Source: Bog-159 sp963738345
Lineage (GTDB): Bacteria > Acidobacteriota > Terriglobia > Bryobacterales > Bryobacteraceae
DNA length: 64,000 nucleotides
NCBI GenBank assembly: GCA_963738345.1
Contig: CAVTWI010000002.1
Location: 5,208,001 to 5,272,000 of the forward strand
Direction: 5' to 3'
Shown here: one piece after another, positions 53,016 through 61,512 of the stretch
Position numbering within the stretch: the stretch's first letter is position 1
Layout: each line of letters starts with the position of its first letter
The notes under the pieces: model-generated
What the model was told of the DNA's origin: nothing
Database searches by the model: none
What the model saw: only the letters and a program-made list of their open reading frames with translations
Program-made: the position numbers and the translations under genes

Positions 53016-56000
53016 ATGAGATGGATCACTGGTGGCCCAGACTTGCCGCCTGAGCTGTTGCAGGCGCTGGAAGACGGACAGCTCGTGTTGTTTTGTGGGG
53101 CTGGCATATCCTATCCTGCTGGTCTGCCAACATTTCGAGGTCTGGTCGAGAGGGTTTACGAACGACTGGCCGAGACGATGCAGGGTTTAGAACGCGTCGA
53201 GTTCGAAAACAAAAACTATGATCGTGTATTTGGATTATTAGAAAAACGAATCGGCGCCTCTTTTGTCCGCCGGGCGGCCATCGCGGCGCTGCATCTTGAC
53301 GCGGACGCAAAACTCCCCACGCATAAGGCACTGCTGAAACTCGCTACCGCACAGAACGATGTTTGCCGACTTGTCACCACCAACTTCGATAGAGGATTCG
53401 AGTTCACCGCGCGTCCTGGAGTCGCAATCGAGTCAGCACCCAAACTCCCCATTCCCAAACTAGGCGTGTGGAATTCTGTTGTTCATCTGCACGGTTTGAT
53501 CACTGATAGGGACCCGGACGGCCGCACGCTCATACTCACGAGTGCGGACTTTGGTTTGGCCTACTTGACGGAGCGGTGGGCAAGCCGATTCGTGAGCGAG
53601 CTATTTCGGAGGTTCACGGTACTGTTCATCGGGTATAGCGTCGAGGACCCTGTAATTCGATACATGATGGATGCGTTCGCTGCCGATCGAGCACTCGGCG
53701 AGGGCGTAGGAAAAGCCTATGTCCTCGACGGAAGCTCGGCGATTGCACGTTCTCAGAAGACTGCAGTTTGGGAGGCGAAGGGTATCATCCCGGCTCTTTA
53801 TGACGACACCGACGACCATAAAGCACTTCATCTGACGCTGGCCAGGTGGGCCGATTGCCATGCTAGCGGGTTGCTTGGGAGGGACAACATCATTAGTGAG
53901 CACGCGTCCTCAAAACGACCAATGAAGCCATTTGATGATGACCCAGTCGTTGCGCAGGTACTTTGGGCAATTTCCGAGCCGAGCGGTCATAGCGCGCTAG
54001 TCTTCGCTCAGCAAGATCCCCTGCCCCCGATTGAGTGGCTCGAAGTCTTTGATGAACGTGGGCTTTTCAGCTTACCCGTTTCTCCTGAAAAGGGCGGCAT
54101 ACGATCAGCGCTTGTTGATGGTGGACATCGGTCAAACAACCCCGGCCCGCTTCATCCGGTTACTCGGGCGCTAGGTGAGTGGCTCGTTCGCCATATCGAC
54201 AACCCCGATCTTCTTAGGTGGATGCTGCGCTCGGGTTGTTTACTCCACCCAGATTTCCGGGATGTTCTTCGCCGTCAATTGGATGCGGGGCTGAAGTTGG
54301 CATCCGGGCTGAAGTTGGCATCCGGGCTGAAGTTGGCATCCGGGCTGAAGCAGGTCTGGGAAATTCTTGCGAGTAACGTGCCAATTTTGTGGAAGAAGGC
54401 GCAATGGTCGTGGTTCCATCTTCACGCACGGTTGCCCGCTGGTGAATGGGATACCATTCTGAGACTCGAACTCCTCGATGCCATTACTCCTGTGTTGGCA
54501 CTGGGGCCTCCGACACTCCCTAAGTTCTTCCCCGACTTGCCGGTGGACGAAACGAAGGTCGCACATTATGCCGATGCCGAAGTAACGCTCCGGTGCCACG
54601 ACCATGCCACGTTGATTCAAGAAGCAGTTGGTCGGTCGCCTTGCCGCGACCAACTGTTGACTGATATTGCTGACGACTTAACCACTCTCCTGAAGAGGGC
54701 TATGGAGCTATTCGAGCTGATCCAGAAGTCAGATCACCGATCCGACAGCAGTTATTCTGATGAACCATCAATCTCGCCTCATAAACAGAACGCGGGGCTG
54801 CGTCATTGGGCTTTATTAATTGAACTGTTGCGGGATGCCTGGATACAGGTGCTCAAGGCTGAGCGGGATCGAGCACGTCGCTTGGTCGAGCGGTGGAGGA
54901 CCATTCCGTATCCAATTTTCCGTCGATTAGTGTTTTACGCCATGGCTGAGTTCGACCTATACGCGCCGCAAGAGTCGCTTGAATACCTCTTGGAGGACGA
55001 AGAGTGGTGGCTCTGGTCGATCCATGTGTATCGGGAGAAGTTTCGACTTCTAGAGGCAATCTGGCCGGCCCTTTCAGACAAGGATCGCGATAGACTGACG
55101 TCGGCTATTCTCAAGGGACCGCCGCGAATGATGTACCGTAGCGAGATATCGGAGCAGCGGTTCGACGGGCTTGCTGAGCGGGAGATCTGGTTGCTTTTAT
55201 CGAAGCTGCAGGCGTGGGGTTGTCAATTAACCGATATGGGTGCAGAGTATCTGCGAAATCTGAACCAATTGCACCCCGAGTGGCGATTGGCCGCAGGGGA
55301 TCGGAGCGAATTCGCGATCTGGATGGAGGGCGGGGTAGGCGAGCCGCCCGTCGAAAAAGAAGGGGAGCTCATTGACCTCCCTGACGAGGCTGTCCTCCAA
55401 CGGCTAGCGGCTGAAAAGACTGACCGCCGCGACGACCTTGCAAAATGGCGACGCATCGTTATTGAACAGCCGGGGCGGGCATCAAGGCTCCTGAGTTCCA
55501 TGGCGGCTGTCGGGTCGTGGCCTAACGACCTTTGGCAAGCCGCGCTGGAAGGCTTTGCTTCAGAGAAGCGAAATACTCAAGAGTGGCCCCTGTTCATCGC
55601 AGCTCTTTTACTTGGTCCGAATGCCCTCTTTGAGTCGCTGGCACGTTCGCTTGCCTGGACGTTGCATGAGGTCTCGCCAGCTCTGGATCTCGATAGTGAG
55701 GGCGAAATGTGGCAAGCGTGGGACCGGCTCCAGGCCTATGCCTTCCACGATGACTACGACGCTGCCAAAGACCCCATCTTCGCTGCACTTAACAGACCGG
55801 CTGGCCTTCTAACCCAAGCGCTGATTGACCGGCTAGCGGCCCGGCGTCCGCGAACGGCGGCGGACCTTCCGAACCAGATTTGGGCAAGGCTTACCACAAT
55901 TGCTGAAGGGACAGACCGTTCATACATGTATGCCAGAGTCCTGGAGGCATCCCGGCTCGCTTGGCTTTACGCGATGAATCCGCTGTGGGTTGAGCAACAC

Positions 56001-56708
56001 CTGCTGAAATACTTCGATTGGGAGCACAGTACGGAAGCGCCAGCGGTGTGGCAAGGCTACTTGTGGCAGGCCAGGGTTACCCCGGAGTTGTGGACGAGAA
56101 TCAAGAAGGACTTCTTGGCTGCGCTGAAAGATAAACAGCGGCTTGGCGAGTTCGAAGGTCAGATTTGTACGGTATTCGGGTTTATCTGTATTGACGAGCC
56201 CGACTCTCTGACGACGGATGAGATGCAAGCAGCGTTGCGATCCCTCGACGCGAAAGGACGAGCCGAAATTGCGCACGTGGTTTACAGGCGGGCTGCAGGC
56301 GCGGGGGATAAGGGCCAAGCCATGTGGACTACGCGAATCGCCCCTTGGCTAGATCGAGCTTGGCCGAAGGACCGAGCATTGGTTGATGCAGATTCAGCTC
56401 TTAATTTTGCCCAGGCTGTGGTGTACACTGGCGACGCATTCGATGCGGCCGTCGAGGAGATTACTCCGTTTCTAACTTGCTCCGATCACTGTTCCTTCCT
56501 CGTGAACGAACTGGGGAGATCTGACCATCCCGACAGGCACCCTGCATCCACACTTCAACTAATGGCCCTAATCGTTGATACTGACTGCCGGTGGCCCGAT
56601 CAACAAATGCGAGCAGTCTTGACCCGGATCGTCGGTGCCATGGACGAGTTGGCGAACGACTCCCGATTCCGGCGACTTGACGAGTACCTACGCCGCTTCA
56701 ACTTGTGA
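53016..56708 (+). CDS. Large SIR2-domain protein (DUF4020-like), predicted abortive-infection effector
   Basis: A 1230-residue protein. The N-terminal SIR2-like NAD-binding domain (residues about 20-260) has LVLFCGAGISYPAGLP (23-38), RLVTTNFDRGFE (118-129) and VHLHGLITD (156-164), where the Asn of TTNFD and the His of HLHG are the catalytic positions. The remaining 950 residues are helical and match my recollection of SIR2-DUF4020 proteins. Related SIR2 effectors (DSR, Thoeris ThsA, SIR2-APAZ) deplete NAD during phage infection. Residues 425-442 are three copies of GLKLAS. AGGG precedes the ATG by about 10 bases. No partner gene is coupled to it. Confidence 0.75.
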   Translation: MRWITGGPDLPPELLQALEDGQLVLFCGAGISYPAGLPTFRGLVERVYERLAETMQGLERVEFENKNYDRVFGLLEKRIGASFVRRAAIAALHLDADAKLPTHKALLKLATAQNDVCRLVTTNFDRGFEFTARPGVAIESAPKLPIPKLGVWNSVVHLHGLITDRDPDGRTLILTSADFGLAYLTERWASRFVSELFRRFTVLFIGYSVEDPVIRYMMDAFAADRALGEGVGKAYVLDGSSAIARSQKTAVWEAKGIIPALYDDTDDHKALHLTLARWADCHASGLLGRDNIISEHASSKRPMKPFDDDPVVAQVLWAISEPSGHSALVFAQQDPLPPIEWLEVFDERGLFSLPVSPEKGGIRSALVDGGHRSNNPGPLHPVTRALGEWLVRHIDNPDLLRWMLRSGCLLHPDFRDVLRRQLDAGLKLASGLKLASGLKLASGLKQVWEILASNVPILWKKAQWSWFHLHARLPAGEWDTILRLELLDAITPVLALGPPTLPKFFPDLPVDETKVAHYADAEVTLRCHDHATLIQEAVGRSPCRDQLLTDIADDLTTLLKRAMELFELIQKSDHRSDSSYSDEPSISPHKQNAGLRHWALLIELLRDAWIQVLKAERDRARRLVERWRTIPYPIFRRLVFYAMAEFDLYAPQESLEYLLEDEEWWLWSIHVYREKFRLLEAIWPALSDKDRDRLTSAILKGPPRMMYRSEISEQRFDGLAEREIWLLLSKLQAWGCQLTDMGAEYLRNLNQLHPEWRLAAGDRSEFAIWMEGGVGEPPVEKEGELIDLPDEAVLQRLAAEKTDRRDDLAKWRRIVIEQPGRASRLLSSMAAVGSWPNDLWQAALEGFASEKRNTQEWPLFIAALLLGPNALFESLARSLAWTLHEVSPALDLDSEGEMWQAWDRLQAYAFHDDYDAAKDPIFAALNRPAGLLTQALIDRLAARRPRTAADLPNQIWARLTTIAEGTDRSYMYARVLEASRLAWLYAMNPLWVEQHLLKYFDWEHSTEAPAVWQGYLWQARVTPELWTRIKKDFLAALKDKQRLGEFEGQICTVFGFICIDEPDSLTTDEMQAALRSLDAKGRAEIAHVVYRRAAGAGDKGQAMWTTRIAPWLDRAWPKDRALVDADSALNFAQAVVYTGDAFDAAVEEITPFLTCSDHCSFLVNELGRSDHPDRHPASTLQLMALIVDTDCRWPDQQMRAVLTRIVGAMDELANDSRFRRLDEYLRRFNL
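54288..54350 (+). repeat. 18-bp tandem repeat inside the SIR2-domain gene
   Basis: GGGCTGAAGTTGGCATCC is repeated exactly three times (54288-54305, 54306-54323, 54324-54341), followed by a half copy to 54350. The unit is a multiple of three, so the frame is kept and the product gains GLKLAS blocks. Confidence 0.95.
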
Positions 56709-57223
56709 TGCATTCCGCGCATGTGCCATTGTTGATAGCGTCGGCCGCCCCCTTCGCGACCGATGTTCCACCGCACGGCCACTGGCGCGCCCACGTGGCG
56801 AAAGTCGCCAGCGGAGCAGCGATCCGAGGTAAGCGAAATGATCGCCGGCGCAAACCTGGCCGCACGTGGATCGACGGAGGGGGATTTCTCCGGTCATCGG
56901 CATTGTGCCGAGCGGCTAGCTTCCGTATCGGAAAGAACGCTTAAACTAGTTGGCTTGGCTGGCGCGCGCGGGTTTTGTAGGTTTTGTAGGTGCCATCTGG
57001 GCTGGAAGTCCTAATATTCGATTGGTCCTGGCCACCAGAATCGCGGGACTGGACTGTGCCCATTTTTGTGCCCACTCCCTGCATAGAAGGGTTGTTTGCC
57101 GTTGCTAGCGCCACGAAGACGCCCGACCGTGAAGTCCGTGCAAGCGTTTGAAAACTAGCAACTTGGCGCAACGGTTAGCAATGTCGGGTATCATTCGAAG
57201 AATCGCGATATTTCCGGGGGTAA
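56709..57223. other. Gene-free interval before the tRNA fragment
   Basis: No convincing gene. At 56841-56869 ATCGCCGGCGCAAACCTGG is another copy of the recurrent GC-rich segment. On the minus strand 57171-56941 holds a frame containing VGTKMGTVQSRDSGGQD, possibly a decayed tail of an integrase, but this is weak. Confidence 0.4.
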
Positions 57224-57224
57224 T

Positions 57225-57271
57225 GCCTCCGGAGCAAAAGGTCGGTGGTTCGAATCCACTCGGGCGTACCA
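57225..57271 (+). pseudogene. 3' fragment of tRNA-Arg(CCG), integration scar
   Basis: The sequence from GCCTCCGGAGC (anticodon loop CTCCGGA, anticodon CCG) through the T arm GGTGG-TTCGAAT-CCACT to the acceptor strand CGGGCGT, A73 and an encoded CCA is the 3' part of a tRNA-Arg. No matching ACGCCCG 5' acceptor half lies within 100 bases upstream. Elements that integrate in tRNA genes leave exactly such displaced 3' ends. Confidence 0.75.
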
Positions 57272-57410
57272 AACTTCCCAAATATTTCATAGAACGAATC
57301 CACCACTGAGTGTTTCCTCTAGATGCTCCCGCAGTGTCCGTGTGAGACAGGTCCCGAGCATCGCCTATTCCGCACTCCATTCGGTACACTGAAGCCGTAG
57401 GGGCCCGGCG

Positions 57411-57662
57411 ATGGAGCAAATCATGAGCGACCTGGACCGACTTCATGAAATTATAGATGCCTTGCCTCCACGTCAGATCGAAGCCCTCCTGGCTCTTCTC
57501 GACACCTGGCAGCCCGTCAGCAATGAAGAGTTCGCCCGCCGCGTCGCAAGGGCCCCCGAAGAAGAAATCGATGCAGGTCGTAGCGCCCGTGTTCTGGCTA
57601 CCGAAGTCGAACCCGGGGACAACAGCTCTCACGCAGAATTAATGCAGCGGCTGGGTCTGTGA
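57411..57662 (+). CDS. Probable antitoxin of a ParE/RelE-type pair
   Basis: An 83-residue acidic protein, MSDLDRLHEIIDALPPRQIE then ALLALLDTWQPVSNEEFARR and a flexible C-terminus. Its stop overlaps the start of the toxin-like gene (GTGA), as in many toxin-antitoxin operons. A helical N-terminal part with a toxin-binding tail is usual, although no DNA-binding motif is obvious. The operon lies just outside the tRNA scar. Confidence 0.55.
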   Translation: MEQIMSDLDRLHEIIDALPPRQIEALLALLDTWQPVSNEEFARRVARAPEEEIDAGRSARVLATEVEPGDNSSHAELMQRLGL

Positions 57663-57961
57663 AGCGACTCCTGGTTTATAGGCCTGCTGCTCAGCGCGAA
57701 CTTCACCGCATGGACCGGTGCGAGGCGCAACGAATTATGCGCGCATTGGAAGGATTTGCCGCCACTGGTCTTGGAGATGCGAAAGCGCTGAAAGGTGCTT
57801 TGAAAGGTCTTAATCGCCTTACCCTAGGGGCTACTGCGCGCGGCAGACGGGCTGCCTTCATCACGCTATTCGGCGCGGTCAGCGTTTCAGGCCCAACTTA
57901 CGTCCAGGCCGGCGTGTGCTTCATGGAGCATGATCTGCCGGGGTTTCGCGGGACTGCTTAG
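57659..57961 (+). CDS. ParE/RelE-like toxin, C-terminus aberrant
   Basis: A 100-residue protein. Residues 1-52 fit the ParE/RelE fold: LLVYRPAAQRELHRMDRCEA, then IMRALEGFAATGLGDAKALK. In the family this is followed by a strand with R-x-R-x-G-x-x-R. Here LNRLTLGATARGRRAAFITL replaces it and the last 45 residues do not resemble the family in any frame tested by eye. The toxin may be decayed. GTG is the start, overlapping the antitoxin stop. Confidence 0.5.
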   Translation: MKRLLVYRPAAQRELHRMDRCEAQRIMRALEGFAATGLGDAKALKGALKGLNRLTLGATARGRRAAFITLFGAVSVSGPTYVQAGVCFMEHDLPGFRGTA

Positions 57962-57978
57962 CCCGCTCCCGTCACCGC

Positions 57979-58425
57979 TTACTGTTTGAGGTATTTACCG
58001 CCGTTCTGTTTCCACCAATCCGTAAGCGACGTGCAGCATTGCCAATACGGAATAACCAGCCCAGTTCGAATGCCGAAGCTGTGAAGCGCTGCGATCACCA
58101 CCTCGATATTGTCGTCCTTGGAAATGATCTGTACCAGTGCCGGCAAAATCCGAGAGTCATCGATCGGATAGTTGGCAATCGCCATTAGTCGCTGAGTAGG
58201 GCTCAAGCTCTCCCTCAGAATTTGCAGTAACTCGTCGGGCGTCTCTGGTTGCGGGAAAGATGGCATCGTCCGCAAGGCGTCACTTGTAACATGGGCAATT
58301 GTGGCAGCCGCTACTCTGTGCACCCCTTCTGAGATGGTCCCGCTGAAGGCTAGTTTCTGCAGTTGGTCGAAGGCTTTCCGGTCACCATTTTGGGCAAGTA
58401 CCGCAAATGTATCGACACTATTCAT
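57979..58425 (-). CDS. HEAT-like hypothetical protein
   Basis: A 148-residue helical protein. Pairs of helices with Pro and Asp turns suggest HEAT-like repeats: AAATIAHVTSDALRTMPS, LLQILRESLSPTQRLMAIAN and ILPALVQIISKDDNIEVVIA. The end has several Trp and Cys (YWQCCTSLTDWWKQNGGKYL). Function unknown. It follows the membrane coiled-coil gene by 19 bases on the same strand, so the two are probably made together. Confidence 0.55.
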   Translation of the reverse strand: MNSVDTFAVLAQNGDRKAFDQLQKLAFSGTISEGVHRVAAATIAHVTSDALRTMPSFPQPETPDELLQILRESLSPTQRLMAIANYPIDDSRILPALVQIISKDDNIEVVIAALHSFGIRTGLVIPYWQCCTSLTDWWKQNGGKYLKQ

Positions 58426-58444
58426 TTCGCTGATCTGATCTAAC

Positions 58445-58957
58445 CTAAAACTGTGGTTTGGTAATATCGACGAACCGTTCGTCCGTGTCTCTTGACGTCT
58501 CGGACCTTATGATCGGCGCAAACTCCTTTTGTGTGCGCTCCTTGGCAGTCTTCCGCACCAGATCAGTTATGGCCTCGCTTGTAAACTCAAGATCTAGTCG
58601 CCTTTGTACCTCAGCGTAAACACTTTGTAACTCTGTGGATACCGTATTCTGCGCTTGAGCCCGCAAGGCGACAATCTCGGCCTTGCCCCGTTCGACTTCG
58701 GCATCGACCGAGGATCTTGTATCTGCCCGCATTTGGCTTACAGACGCGTATTGAGTGACGCCGCCCACAGTGAACATAAACGCGAGAATTCCTCCCGCCA
58801 GACCGAAAAGAAATTTCAAGGAGCCGCGGTCCTTTTCCATCTGTCCTTGAAGGAATTCGAGATTTCTACTGCCCCGTTCAAGCTCTTCCCGAATGAACCT
58901 GCGTGAGGCCTCACTGAAGAGCAAAGGCGGCGTTTTCTTATAGGTATTGGCTGACAT
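58445..58957 (-). CDS. Membrane-anchored coiled-coil protein
   Basis: A 170-residue protein. About 50 charged residues are followed by one membrane segment, LKFLFGLAGGILAFMFTVGG, and then about 100 residues of heptad-like helix (SSVDAEVERGKAEIVALRAQ, NTVSTELQSVYAEVQRRLDL). It is probably anchored in the inner membrane with a long coiled coil on one side. ATG at 58957 (MSANTYKK) is preferred to the one at 58999, which is less conserved in composition. Function unknown. Confidence 0.55.
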   Translation of the reverse strand: MSANTYKKTPPLLFSEASRRFIREELERGSRNLEFLQGQMEKDRGSLKFLFGLAGGILAFMFTVGGVTQYASVSQMRADTRSSVDAEVERGKAEIVALRAQAQNTVSTELQSVYAEVQRRLDLEFTSEAITDLVRKTAKERTQKEFAPIIRSETSRDTDERFVDITKPQF

Positions 58958-59037
58958 TCTGTGTATCCTCACGCACATTCTATCGGGGCTTGGTATCATG
59001 GATCGTATTTCTTACTCAAACTCTTCAGGAAAACGCC

Positions 59038-61398
59038 ATGCGCGCCATTTCTTTACTTACCCCCCGCCGGATCGTTCTTTCCGGCTGCCTGCTGTTCGCC
59101 CTAGCGGCGTCTTCAGGCGCATTCGCAGCCGCGAATGCCGGCTCACAAACAACCGTCCAGTTTCCCGCTATTACCAGCGTGCTTCCGCAATTTGCATTTG
59201 GCGGTGGCTGGTACTCGGCCCTCTATTTCACGAACGTGACCGCCTCTCCTATTTCGTTTTCGGTGACTTTCATAGATGACAACGGACAGCCATTGACCGT
59301 ACCGTCCGTCGGGGGAACCACCGCGCAAGTCAATCTCGCGGCCTACGGCACGTCGATCATTGAAGCTCCCAATGCCGGCAGCCTGGTTCAGGGATACGCT
59401 GCATTTACACTCCCCACCGGCGTCTTCGGCTACGGCGTTTTCCGCGCCAGCGTAACAGGCCAACCGGATCAGGAGGCCGTGGTTCCGCTGTCCGACGCCT
59501 GGGCTGTTTCGAACACGCTCACCTGGGACGAAACAATTTTCACGACTTCCGTGGCCATTGTGAATCCGAGCGCCACTGCGGCTAACGTGGCTTTAACAGT
59601 TTGGGACGAGAACGGAGCCACAATCGGAACCTCCACGATCGCTCTGCCGCCATACAATAAGACCGCCACCGAATTGCGCACCCTTCCCGGGCTCGCCGGA
59701 ATGCTTGGCAAGCGCGGCTCGGCCCAATTCAAAGTGACTACCGGGAACGTGGCCGTCCTGGGGCTGCGCTTTGGCCAGTCTTTTACCTCCATCCCGACCA
59801 CGGCGAATACCTCCACTTCGACTTTCCGGTCGAGCGTTTTGCCCCAGATCGCATTTGGGGGCGGCTGGTACTCGGCGCTGTATTTCACCAACAGCACCAC
59901 GTCGGCCGTTTCGTTTCCAGTGAACTTCATCGACGGCACAGGAAAGCCTCTGATGGTGCCGTCGGTCGGGGGTTCCACCGCGCAGGTGAGCCTGGCGGCC
60001 AATGGCACAGCCATTATCGAAGCACCCAACAATGGCGCGCTGGTCCAGGGTTATGCGGCGTTCACGCTTCCCACAGGGGTGTCGGGCTACGGCGTCTTTC
60101 GCGCCAGCGTGGCCGGGCAACCGGATCAGGAGGCGGTAGTGCCGTTGTCCGATGCTGCTGCCGTTTCGAGCGACCTGACGTGGGATGAGACGAGTTTTAC
60201 GACTTCCGTGGCCATCGTGAATCCGAGTTCTACCGCGGCTAAGGTGGCCGTGAAGGTGTGGGATCAGAACGGCAAGACCATCGGAAGTTCCTCGGTCACT
60301 CTGCCGCCCTACAACAAGACCGCCACCGAGTTGCGCACTCTTCCGGGGCTGGCGGCAATGCTCGGAAAACGCGGGTCGGCCCAATTCACGGTCACCGCCG
60401 GAAATGTGGCCGTACTGGGACTTCGCTTTGGCCAGTCATTCACCTCTATTCCAACTACCAGCCTTGAGGCTCCCACCGCCAGCCTGATGTCGCAACGCGC
60501 CCTGGCTCAAACAGGGCTGGCCATTGGTCAGGCGTCCACCGTGCTGCAGAGTCAGCTCAGTATTGCGGTGGCACTTATTGAACGGCAGGGCGGATGCACG
60601 GCGCTTACCGGAGGCGGCAGCGTGCGAATCTCCGGGAGTAACTCCGCGACCGTTTATTATGACAACACGTGTCAACGGCCTTACGTTGCAACTGGCCCCG
60701 GCCTGACCTTGACTACAGCAGACAACAAGCTCGTGATCAACGAAACCGCTACCTATTACTCGCCAACGGGAACGATTATAGGGACGATGGCAATCAACGA
60801 GACAGCCATAATCGGCACGGACACAACCAATATTTACGGTTTGGGTCTGTTCACGCCGGTCATCGGCGCGCGCACGCCCGTGCAATTGGGCCTGTATTGC
60901 GCACTGACCCCGTTTTCAGGTTCCTGCGCGGGCGGCATCGCGCAGGATTTCCCAGATCTCGGCATCGCCATTGGCGGCGTCACGCCGCTCACACTTTCGT
61001 ACAACGGTGACACCGCGACTTCGCCCGTCACCTTCACCGGTGGGGGCTCCGCCGTCACGGGTCCTCTCGGGTTGCTCAAATTAACGAACCCCGCGCCCAC
61101 GTCCCTCGTCATCCAGGGCGGTTCGCCGTTTGCATCCACTACCTGCAGCGGAGGCGCCGCCGCGTTTGACCTTTTTCCACCCACGCCAACGGGGTGGACC
61201 CTGATGGATTCGGCGCACGATCAAAACTTCGCAATCTCGGTAATCGACAACACCACGCGTAACTTGACCCTGACCATCACCCAGATAAGTACCGGCGCCA
61301 CGCTGGCCACCGGCACGGTCGATCAGTCGGGTTCCGGAACGATCGAGTACTCCGACGGCACCACCGTAACGATTACGAATTGGGCGCTCGCGGATTGA
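59038..61398 (+). CDS. Secreted two-repeat surface protein (Solibacter type)
   Basis: A 786-residue exported protein. A signal peptide precedes ANAGSQTT (LSGCLLFALAASSGAFA). Two tandem domains of about 225 residues follow, starting with SVLPQFAFGGGWYSALYFTN (residues about 42-60) and SVLPQIAFGGGWYSALYFTN, each ending in GLRFGQSFTSIPTT. They are about 80 percent identical, which indicates a recent duplication. The last 320 residues are different and beta-rich with Cys residues that may pair. I associate this domain with Solibacter-like Acidobacteria; its role (cell surface, adhesion) is not known. Confidence 0.75.
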   Translation: MRAISLLTPRRIVLSGCLLFALAASSGAFAAANAGSQTTVQFPAITSVLPQFAFGGGWYSALYFTNVTASPISFSVTFIDDNGQPLTVPSVGGTTAQVNLAAYGTSIIEAPNAGSLVQGYAAFTLPTGVFGYGVFRASVTGQPDQEAVVPLSDAWAVSNTLTWDETIFTTSVAIVNPSATAANVALTVWDENGATIGTSTIALPPYNKTATELRTLPGLAGMLGKRGSAQFKVTTGNVAVLGLRFGQSFTSIPTTANTSTSTFRSSVLPQIAFGGGWYSALYFTNSTTSAVSFPVNFIDGTGKPLMVPSVGGSTAQVSLAANGTAIIEAPNNGALVQGYAAFTLPTGVSGYGVFRASVAGQPDQEAVVPLSDAAAVSSDLTWDETSFTTSVAIVNPSSTAAKVAVKVWDQNGKTIGSSSVTLPPYNKTATELRTLPGLAAMLGKRGSAQFTVTAGNVAVLGLRFGQSFTSIPTTSLEAPTASLMSQRALAQTGLAIGQASTVLQSQLSIAVALIERQGGCTALTGGGSVRISGSNSATVYYDNTCQRPYVATGPGLTLTTADNKLVINETATYYSPTGTIIGTMAINETAIIGTDTTNIYGLGLFTPVIGARTPVQLGLYCALTPFSGSCAGGIAQDFPDLGIAIGGVTPLTLSYNGDTATSPVTFTGGGSAVTGPLGLLKLTNPAPTSLVIQGGSPFASTTCSGGAAAFDLFPPTPTGWTLMDSAHDQNFAISVIDNTTRNLTLTITQISTGATLATGTVDQSGSGTIEYSDGTTVTITNWALAD

Positions 61399-61512
61399 TC
61401 CGGACCACGGCAGAACCGTGATACGTTTCACACTTTCGCCGCGCGCCGTTCATTCGTTTGTCACAGAAGGCGATTATCCTAGAGCGGTGGCCGAGATTAT
61501 CGGCTTCCGCTT

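Noticed and set aside
54288..54350. Possible CRISPR-like repeat
   Set aside because: The repeats are head to tail without spacers and lie inside a coding frame. No CRISPR array or cas gene was seen anywhere in the window.
42820..56869. Integron gene-cassette array
   Set aside because: Genes between the GC-rich segments point both ways, no integron integrase was found, and I could not fit convincing RYYYAAC/GTTRRRY core pairs to the segments.
57105..57632. Minus-strand frame containing LVRPSGFEPPTFCSGG
   Set aside because: This peptide is the well-known false translation of a tRNA T arm read backwards; the DNA here is the tRNA-Arg fragment.
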